Source: a bacterium (lineage in GTDB: Bacteria > Patescibacteriota > Minisyncoccia > Minisyncoccales > DG-74-3). Taken from it: a stretch of 5,429 nt of DNA. Of this stretch, positions 1 to 4,121 are shown piece by piece (the stretch's first letter is position 1; each line of letters opens with the position of its first letter). A program made the position numbers and the translations under genes. Location of the stretch: the NCBI GenBank assembly GCA_021161025.1, contig JAGHBK010000007.1:1-5429 (forward strand), in the 5' to 3' direction. The notes under the pieces are model-generated. The model had not been told where the DNA came from, did not search any database, and was given only the letters and a program-made list of their open reading frames with translations.

Positions 1-1259
1 CCTCTTAAGACTAAAAAGTATTTGGAATTGGCATCTAAAATGGCATTTGGTGAATAATGAATAGACCTTCCATCAGGATCTAATAAAACAGAGCCTGTAG
101 AAATTACAGTATCTTCATTAGGGTCTGTAGTTAAATCATAATCTACAAGATCTAAGTTGTCATTTCCATCGTCTTTAAATAATAAAACTGTCCCATCTTG
201 AGGAGGGGTGACAGAACCTGCTTTAATTGTTGAAACATCTAATCCTTCACTAAAGCTTACAGCAATATCAAAAACTGCTCTATCAACAGCTGTGGCGTTG
301 TCTTCTGGGAACGAACCTAAAACAGAAGGTGGAGTATTATCAGCGCTTGTTGTCTGGAAATCTAACCAAAAGTCAGGACCTGGTATAGGTAATCCGTCTT
401 CGCTTAAAACACATGCTGGTTCTCCTTCACCCCCACAAGGTGGATTTTGGGGATCGAAGGTGGTGGGGTCAAAATTTTGAAAACCTTTTATGACTACTCT
501 ATACCAATTTCCAGCAGTTAAGGCAGGTGGTACAATTTTTAGTTTGTAAGTTGCGCTATCAAAGCTCCACCCAGAAGTATCAGTAAAAAGATTTGAACCT
601 GTTGGAACACCATTTGAAATAGCAAATAATTGAATATTGTTTACATTCAAAACTGAACCCTCTCCTGAAGTTCTCATTGGCATAGAGAAAGAAATAATAA
701 TTTTCCCATTGGTTGGCAAGGTTCCTCCTGGAAAAGGAATAGTACTTAAAACAAAAGCAGGGGGTTTAAAGGCATCTCCCCCTTCAAAGCTACCTGTTTG
801 AAATTGGGAGGTAAACTCTGCCTCAATAGGATTGCCACCAGTATCTTGAACATCGGTAGTAATTTTAAAAGTATACCAGGTATTAGCATCTAAAGGAGTA
901 TCATCTGCCATATGGTCACACACAATTCTATCTGTTCCTTGTAAATATACATTTACACATAGATTATCTCCGGTAGGAGTTCCTCCTTGTTGGTTTGGGT
1001 CATTTCTTTTAAGCCAGACATTAGCAGTATTAACCGTGCTTTCTTTCAAAGCACCATTAAAAGCTCTATCAACTAATGCATCAACTGGCACCCCTATTTC
1101 TCCATTTCCAGGCCCTCCTGCCCCTTCTTGACCATCAGGAAGATAAGTAACAGCTAAAACTGTTTGAGGAAAAGCTAATATAAAACCTAAAATAGTAAAG
1201 ATTATAAAAGTTAAAAAAGGAATCTTTTTAAAGGTTTTTTTATGGGTTTTATTGCTCAT
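1..1259 (-). CDS. Secreted Big_5 (SbsA Ig-like) multi-domain protein, 3' end missing
   Basis: I translated this frame by hand: 419 codons from ATG at 1259-1257 to the left edge without a stop, so the C-terminus is missing. Residues 1-36 look like a Sec signal peptide: a basic start (MSNKTHKKTFKK), a hydrophobic core at about 13-30, and a VLA cleavage site before V37. The rest contains three Ig-like modules of the Big_5 type. Each ends in a related strand motif: LDANTWYTF from 123, LTAGNWYRV from 247 and LDANSKYFLV from 408. Module 3 opens with DNTPPSVLGSFPEDNATAV (from 307) and FSEGLDVSTI (336-345), the classic Big_5 signature. Module 2 has ISFSMPM at 189-195, and module 1 has LKESTVN near 71. 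Cysteine pairs 101/114 and 275/283 could be disulfides. Family knowledge suggests a surface or S-layer-like structural or adhesive role; no catalytic domain is visible. The start is fixed because no later Met precedes the signal peptide. No Shine-Dalgarno lies at normal spacing. Confidence 0.85.
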   Translation of the reverse strand, partial: MSNKTHKKTFKKIPFLTFIIFTILGFILAFPQTVLAVTYLPDGQEGAGGPGNGEIGVPVDALVDRAFNGALKESTVNTANVWLKRNDPNQQGGTPTGDNLCVNVYLQGTDRIVCDHMADDTPLDANTWYTFKITTDVQDTGGNPIEAEFTSQFQTGSFEGGDAFKPPAFVLSTIPFPGGTLPTNGKIIISFSMPMRTSGEGSVLNVNNIQLFAISNGVPTGSNLFTDTSGWSFDSATYKLKIVPPALTAGNWYRVVIKGFQNFDPTTFDPQNPPCGGEGEPACVLSEDGLPIPGPDFWLDFQTTSADNTPPSVLGSFPEDNATAVDRAVFDIAVSFSEGLDVSTIKAGSVTPPQDGTVLLFKDDGNDNLDLVDYDLTTDPNEDTVISTGSVLLDPDGRSIHYSPNAILDANSKYFLVLR

Positions 1260-1268
1260 ATTTTAAAG

Positions 1269-1302
1269 ACAAAAAGCCCCTCCCAAAGAAAGGGCTTTTT
1301 GT
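1269..1302 (-). terminator. Terminator-like hairpin in the leader of the secreted-protein gene
   Basis: A perfect 11-bp inverted repeat (ACAAAAAGCCC at 1269-1279, GGGCTTTTTGT at 1292-1302) has a 12-nt loop and A/T tracts on both flanks, so it could work in either direction. Read on the minus strand it lies only 9 nt before the ATG at 1259. It could terminate transcripts of the small gene at 1470-1751 or act as a leader hairpin or attenuator for the secreted protein. A purine run on the minus strand containing GGAGG lies in its loop and 3' arm, about 19 nt from the ATG, which is too far for a normal ribosome binding site. Confidence 0.6.
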
Positions 1303-1320
1303 AAGTTAATTTAATAAATT

Positions 1321-1335
1321 TGTGGAAAGTCCACA
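1321..1335. repeat. 15-bp palindrome at the predicted transcript start
   Basis: TGTGGA-AAG-TCCACA is a perfect 6-bp inverted repeat with a 3-nt centre. It sits immediately downstream of the predicted minus-strand -10 box (1343-1348), where the transcript of the secreted-protein gene would begin. It could be an operator or a 5'-end stabilising hairpin. The half-site TGTGGAAA occurs again at 1382-1389, upstream of the -35 box. Confidence 0.4.
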
Positions 1336-1342
1336 TTCTTTA

Positions 1343-1372
1343 ATTTTATCGATGATTAAACAATCAAGTCAA
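1343..1372 (-). promoter_or_regulatory. Sigma70-type promoter for the secreted-protein gene
   Basis: On the minus strand TTGACT (1372-1367) and TAAAAT (1348-1343) are separated by 18 nt. Each box matches the consensus at five of six positions. The predicted start near 1336 gives a leader of about 75 nt that holds both the palindrome and the terminator-like hairpin. AT-rich DNA makes chance matches common, but the paired boxes and position are convincing. Confidence 0.5.
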
Positions 1373-1384
1373 GAGAAATATTGT

Positions 1385-1471
1385 GGAAAACTCCGTATGA
1401 CAACTTCGACAACGTTTTCTCAAAAACCTTAAATTGGCGGAGCCAGTCGAAGTTGCTCTACGGGGAAAACT
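1385..1471. mobile_element. 71-bp inverted-repeat element with 8-bp flanking direct repeats (MITE-like)
   Basis: Terminal arms at 1393-1410 and 1446-1463 are inverted repeats of 18 bp matching at 15 positions: CCGTA, three mismatches, then CAACTTCGAC against its exact complement. GGAAAACT occurs directly on both sides, at 1385-1392 and 1464-1471, as expected of a target-site duplication. The 35-nt interior contains two small hairpins, GTTTT/AAAAC (1414-1427) and TGGC-GGA-GCCA (1435-1445), so the RNA would fold as a three-way junction. The right-hand direct repeat overlaps the stop codon of the small minus-strand gene (TAG at 1472-1470). The element carries no coding capacity. Alternatively it is only a long-stemmed terminator for that gene: on the minus strand the stem is followed by AGTTTTCC. 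Copies elsewhere in the genome would decide between the two. Confidence 0.5.
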
Positions 1472-1751
1472 AAACAGTAGGAGTTTCGCTGGTTTCTGAC
1501 GACTCTTTTTCAGCACCACCAGTTTCTTCTGGTTCTTCTGAAGGTGTTTCTGTTTCAGAGGGTCCCTCAGTTGGTGTTTCTTCTGGCGTTACTTCAGGTG
1601 TTGGGGTAGGTGTTTCTGGAGCTGAAGGTTCTGTTGCTGGAGGTGGAGTTTCTTCGCTCACCATAGGGGTTTTTGCTTCTTTTTTTCTACCCACAAAATA
1701 CCAAACAAGACCTCCTACTACTACGACCGCTATTAAGATTGTCAATGTCAT
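1470..1751 (-). CDS. Small single-pass membrane protein with Pro/Thr/Glu/Ser-rich tail
   Basis: This is a 93-residue protein of unknown function. Residues 2-19 (TLTILIAVVVVGGLVWYF) form one transmembrane helix, followed by GRKKEAK and then about 65 residues made mostly of P, T, E and S with repeats such as ETPTPTP and EETPTE. The tail is strongly acidic, should be disordered and has no Cys. The uncharged N-terminus and the RKK cluster after the helix suggest, by the positive-inside rule, an outside N-terminus and a cytoplasmic tail. If the helix instead acts as an uncleaved signal anchor, the tail would be a wall-spanning stalk. It lies 84 nt after murC and 210 nt before the secreted Ig-like protein gene on the same strand, so an envelope role is possible. 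No Shine-Dalgarno is visible before the ATG. The hydrophobic start and clean termination support a real gene despite the low complexity. Confidence 0.7.
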   Translation of the reverse strand: MTLTILIAVVVVGGLVWYFVGRKKEAKTPMVSEETPPPATEPSAPETPTPTPEVTPEETPTEGPSETETPSEEPEETGGAEKESSETSETPTV

Positions 1752-1810
1752 AAACTTTTAAAATTATAAATTAATTTTTCGACCTTGAATATTTTTAATC
1801 TATATATTTT

Positions 1811-1839
1811 ATTGTCTCTTTTTAAACTTTCTCTGTCAA
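1811..1839 (-). promoter_or_regulatory. Possible promoter of the small membrane-protein gene, overlapping the murC stop
   Basis: On the minus strand a perfect TTGACA (1839-1834) overlaps the murC stop codon, followed after 17 nt by GACAAT (1816-1811, four of six to consensus). A second -10-like box, TAAAAT, lies at 1811-1806 but with a 22-nt spacer. A perfect TATAAT also occurs at 1768-1763, which would give an almost leaderless start at 1751 but has only a poor -35. Which box is used cannot be decided from the sequence. Confidence 0.35.
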
Positions 1840-3188
1840 CCCCCAAATTTTGCATTTTTCATTTTGAATTTTGAATTTATTTTGTAGATGTCTCCTGCTC
1901 CCATAATTACTACTACTTCCCCACCCTTTAGGTTTTTCTTTAAGGTATCTAAAATTTTCTTCTTTGGAAGGTAAATTACATTTTCTCTATTAATAGCCTC
2001 TACTAATTTTTTTGAAGAAACTTTTTCTTTAATTTCTTCTTTTTCTCTCCCAGCTACACTATAAATATCAGTGATAAATATTTTATCAATTTTAGCTTCT
2101 AAAAATGCTTTTTTGAATTCATTAAATAAATAATAAGTTCTCTGGTATTGGTGAGGTTGATAGATACAAATGATTTTCTTCTTTGGAAATTTTTCTCTTA
2201 TAGCTTTTAAGGTCACTCTAATTTGAGTAGGATGATGGGCATAATCACTGATAATTTTCAATTTACAATTTCCAATTTTCAAGTCTTTTTCTTCAAAGCG
2301 ACGCCAACTTCCTTTATATTCTGAAAGAGCCTGAAAAGTAATCTTATCTGGAATCTTTAGTACCCGAGCCACACTCAAAGCTGCCAAAGCATTGGAAATG
2401 TTATGTTCTCCAGGAATCTTTAGAATCTTCTTTAATTTTTTTGCTTCTTTTTGACCTAAAGAATAAAATACCACGTTTTTGACGGCCGTCAAAAAGAGGG
2501 GAAAAATATTTTTATCGTCTTTGTTCAAAACTAAAAAGCCATTTTTTGGCAAATGCGAAATAAACTTTTTGAAAGCTAAAACATAGTTTTTAAAAGTTTT
2601 GTAATAATCTAAATGGTCAGGTTCTAAAGCAGTCAGAACAATAATTTGAGGCCAATAATTTAAAAAAGATTCAAAGTGTTCATCAGCCTCAATTACTAAA
2701 TATTGGGACTTACCTACTCTACAATTTGAAGAGTTAAATTCTTTTAATTTTGTTCCTAAAATCACTGTAGGATCAAGGCCAGCCTTTACTAGTAAAAGTC
2801 CAATCATTGCTGTGACTGTACTTTTCCCATGAGTTCCGCAAACAGCAATCGTAAAATATTTTTTTGTTAAATCCCCTAAAGCCTCTGGATAGCTTTGGCA
2901 CTTTATTTTTAGTTTCCTAGCTAACTCCAACTCTGGATTTTGTTGAGAAACAGCAGGGCTATAGATCACCTCAAAGTTTTGAGTTTTAAGATCAAGATTT
3001 GAGATTTGAGATTTGAGATTTGAGATTTTGTGCTTGCCAATAAAAACCTTTGCTCCATTTTTTTCTAAGGCTTTAGTAATTTCAGATGGAGCTAAATCAG
3101 AGCCAGAAATTTTATGGCCCTTTTTTAGATAATATTGAGCTAAAGCTGAAACTCCAATTCCTCCAATACCAATAAAATGTATTTTCAT
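1836..3188 (-). CDS. murC: UDP-N-acetylmuramate--L-alanine ligase (MurC)
   Basis: Cytoplasmic, ATP-dependent ligase that adds the first L-alanine to UDP-MurNAc in peptidoglycan synthesis. With ATG at 3188 it has 450 residues. The N-terminal Rossmann domain starts with HFIGIGGIG (4-12) and SGSD (28-31). The Mur ATP-binding P-loop is CGTHGKST (117-124), and EADE at 167-170 and EPDHLDYY at 189-196 belong to the central domain. GEHNISNALAA (260-270), RRFEE (296-300), DYAHHPT (315-321), QPHQYQRT (344-351) and MGAGDIYKI (429-437) are the usual later motifs. I prefer this ATG over a TTG at 3206, because MurC proteins start just before HFxGIGG and the six extra residues are repeat-encoded. Three stretches (54-65, 303-312, 437-448) are encoded by 7-bp-period DNA repeats; the last replaces the usual C-terminal tail. 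No clear Shine-Dalgarno is present. Confidence 0.95.
   Translation of the reverse strand: MKIHFIGIGGIGVSALAQYYLKKGHKISGSDLAPSEITKALEKNGAKVFIGKHKISNLKSQISNLDLKTQNFEVIYSPAVSQQNPELELARKLKIKCQSYPEALGDLTKKYFTIAVCGTHGKSTVTAMIGLLLVKAGLDPTVILGTKLKEFNSSNCRVGKSQYLVIEADEHFESFLNYWPQIIVLTALEPDHLDYYKTFKNYVLAFKKFISHLPKNGFLVLNKDDKNIFPLFLTAVKNVVFYSLGQKEAKKLKKILKIPGEHNISNALAALSVARVLKIPDKITFQALSEYKGSWRRFEEKDLKIGNCKLKIISDYAHHPTQIRVTLKAIREKFPKKKIICIYQPHQYQRTYYLFNEFKKAFLEAKIDKIFITDIYSVAGREKEEIKEKVSSKKLVEAINRENVIYLPKKKILDTLKKNLKGGEVVVIMGAGDIYKINSKFKMKNAKFGG
1847..1881 (+). repeat. 7-bp-period repeat at the 3' end of murC
   Basis: Five consecutive units on the plus strand read ATTTTGC, ATTTTTC, ATTTTGA, ATTTTGA, ATTTATT. 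They lie inside murC and encode residues 437-448 (INSKFKMKNAKF), directly after the conserved MGAGDIYKI motif and two glycines before the stop. Because 7 is not a multiple of 3, the protein repeats every 7 residues per three units. Confidence 0.75.
2254..2281 (+). repeat. 7-bp-period repeat inside murC (middle)
   Basis: Four consecutive units read ATTTTCA, ATTTACA, ATTTCCA, ATTTTCA. They encode MurC residues 303-312 (LKIGNCKLKI), between the conserved RRFEE and DYAHHPT motifs, where the family is variable in length. Confidence 0.7.
2995..3028 (+). repeat. GAGATTT heptamer array, 4.9 copies, inside murC
   Basis: Four perfect copies of GAGATTT (3001-3028) follow a partial copy (2995-3000). The array encodes MurC residues 54-65 (KISNLKSQISNL), a surface stretch between the GAKVFIG and VIYSPAVSQQNPE segments, where standard MurC proteins have a shorter connection. 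It is the most perfect array in the window, so it is either the youngest or the one most prone to slippage. Confidence 0.85.
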
Positions 3189-3197
3189 AAAATTACT

Positions 3198-3390
3198 AAA
3201 TCTCAAAGTTCAAATGTCAAAGCTCAAAGCCACAGCTTAAAGCTAAAAACTATTCTTCTCTCTAAGTTTTGAATTTTGAGTTGTGGTTTTGCCTGCCCCG
3301 TAGGAAGATTACTTTCCTTCGGGGACTTTTGAGTTTTGACTTTTGAGATTTTATTTGTCATTTGTCATTTGGATTTTGGAATTTGGATTT
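3198..3390. repeat. murC-thpR intergenic heptad repeats in inverted orientation
   Basis: Nearly all of this gene-free stretch is repetitive. The left part has four NNTCAAA heptads (3201-3228). The middle has TTTTGAN-type units (3266-3290). The right part has nine heptads from 3327 to 3389: TTTTGAG, TTTTGAC, TTTTGAG, ATTTTAT, TTGTCAT twice, TTGGATT, TTGGAAT, TTGGATT. The left units are the reverse complement of the right ones, so the region can fold on itself. Arms at 3225-3251 and 3265-3291 match at 21 of 27 positions, and four of the six mismatches are G-T wobbles. The tract lies between the murC start and the thpR stop and may carry the murC leader. Confidence 0.7.
3296..3324. repeat. GC-rich hairpin embedded in the heptad array
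   Basis: CCCCGTAGGAA (3296-3306) and TTCCTTCGGGG (3314-3324) pair at 10 of 11 positions around a 7-nt loop. The hairpin is far more GC-rich than its surroundings and is flanked by TTTTG at 3287-3291 and again at 3327-3331. It shares CCCCGTAG with the right arm of the inverted-repeat element near 1460 (minus strand there). It may be an insertion into the array, or a structure in the murC leader. Confidence 0.5.
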
Positions 3391-3392
3391 AA

Positions 3393-3422
3393 TTAGAATC
3401 AGCCCAGAGGAGCTGATTCTAA
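3393..3422 (-). terminator. Hairpin at the 3' end of thpR, weak terminator
   Basis: A perfect 11-bp inverted repeat (TTAGAATCAGC at 3393-3403, GCTGATTCTAA at 3412-3422) with an 8-nt loop covers the last seven codons and the stop of thpR. On the minus strand it is followed by an A/T-rich stretch but no real T tract, so it is a weak intrinsic terminator at best; it may instead protect the 3' end of the message. Confidence 0.4.
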
Positions 3423-3962
3423 GATGGTGTATTCTGCCCCTCCCCTTTTTAAATGGCTTTCCATCACTTCTATTGAATTGACTTCAAAACTTAAATTAAT
3501 CCCTTCATCAATTTCTGGTCTTTCTTCAGGTTCAATCTGACGCCATTCCCATGTTCTAATTCGACCTAATGTTATATGAGGAGTAAAAGTTCTGTTTTCC
3601 AAAGGAAAATTCACTTTCTCTATTAAAGACTTTTCTAACTCTTCCCTTAGGTTCACTATATCTTTTGACGCCTCTCCAATAGCCCAAACCATTCGAGGAG
3701 GTATTTTCTTTGGAGGTCCATAACCAATCTTTTTTAAATTTACTGAAAAAGCTTTGTGGGAGTTAACAACTTCTTTTGTAATTTGAAAAACATCTAAGAG
3801 TTCTTTATCTGAAATATATCCTAAAAAAACTAAGGTAATGTGTAAGTTTTCAGGTTTGGTCCATCTTATAGGAAGTTCTGGCCATTTTGTTTGATACTTT
3901 ATAAGCTTTTCCTTTATTTTTTTGGGTAAATTTATAGCAATAAATACTCTATGCTTTTTCAT
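3399..3962 (-). CDS. thpR: RNA 2',3'-cyclic phosphodiesterase (ThpR / LigT family)
   Basis: This 187-residue protein belongs to the 2H phosphoesterase superfamily, which hydrolyses 2',3'-cyclic phosphates at RNA ends and shows 2'-5' RNA ligase activity in vitro. Both catalytic H-x-T motifs are present: HITLVFLG with H41 and T43, and HITLGRIR with H129 and T131. The family start RVFIAINLP (5-13) and the lead-in FTPH before the second motif also fit, as does WTKPENLH before the first. Length is normal for the family, and the two half-domains are intact. No signal peptide or membrane segment is seen, so it should be cytoplasmic. It lies 210 nt upstream of murC on the same strand, with the repeat tract between them, so tight co-transcription is doubtful. 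No Shine-Dalgarno precedes the ATG at 3962. The biological substrate is not revealed by the context. Confidence 0.93.
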   Translation of the reverse strand: MKKHRVFIAINLPKKIKEKLIKYQTKWPELPIRWTKPENLHITLVFLGYISDKELLDVFQITKEVVNSHKAFSVNLKKIGYGPPKKIPPRMVWAIGEASKDIVNLREELEKSLIEKVNFPLENRTFTPHITLGRIRTWEWRQIEPEERPEIDEGINLSFEVNSIEVMESHLKRGGAEYTILESAPLG

Positions 3963-3987
3963 AAAAATTTAATCTTTTGATTTATTT

Positions 3988-4016
3988 ATTATATTATTTA
4001 TTAAGAAGTTAGGAAA
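3988..4016 (-). promoter_or_regulatory. Possible thpR promoter
   Basis: On the minus strand a perfect TATAAT lies at 3993-3988, with a poor -35 candidate TTTCCT at 4016-4011 (17-nt spacer). It would give a leader of about 20 nt before the ATG at 3962. The whole stretch is A/T, so chance is a real alternative. Confidence 0.3.
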
Positions 4017-4037
4017 GAAATTATCTTCAAACATTAC

Positions 4038-4072
4038 TTGACATTTCTTTTTCAAAATAATAGCCTTATAAT
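4038..4072 (+). promoter_or_regulatory. mvaS promoter region with consensus boxes at wide spacing
   Basis: A perfect TTGACA (4038-4043) and a perfect TATAAT (4067-4072) face mvaS, about 50 nt before its ATG. Their spacer is 23 nt, much longer than the usual 16-18, so they may belong to two different promoters or need an activator. The next best -35 for the TATAAT is a poor TTTCTT at 4044-4049. Confidence 0.4.
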
Positions 4073-4106
4073 AGCTTTAAAGCATCTTTAAAAATTAAAT
4101 AAGGAT

Positions 4107-4113
4107 AAGGAGG
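4107..4113 (+). promoter_or_regulatory. Strong Shine-Dalgarno of mvaS
   Basis: AAGGAGG ends 8 nt before the ATG at 4122 and matches the full anti-Shine-Dalgarno. It fixes the start of mvaS and contrasts with the four minus-strand genes, none of which has a comparable site. Confidence 0.9.
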
Positions 4114-4121
4114 CGAAAAGA

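Noticed and set aside
208..480. A 90-codon open frame on the plus strand
   Set aside because: It lies wholly opposite the 419-residue secreted protein, which has a signal peptide and Big_5 motifs. The plus-strand translation shows no domain, no ribosome binding site and a chance-like composition.
1393..1463. Integron attC site
   Set aside because: The inverted repeat has a long stem, but its ends lack the GTTRRRY / RYYYAAC core sites and there is no cassette array or integrase in the window.
3186..3206. Upstream TTG start for murC adding six residues
   Set aside because: The added MRFSNF is encoded by the heptad tract, and MurC proteins begin just before the HFxGIGG motif reached from the ATG at 3188.
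3192..3220. murC promoter TTGACA (3220-3215) with AGTAAT 17 nt downstream
   Set aside because: The predicted transcript start would fall inside or just past the ATG at 3188, and the TTGACA is part of a TGTCAAA heptad, so the match is probably accidental.
3198..3390. CRISPR array
   Set aside because: The period is 7 bp with degenerate units and no unique spacers; there are no cas genes.
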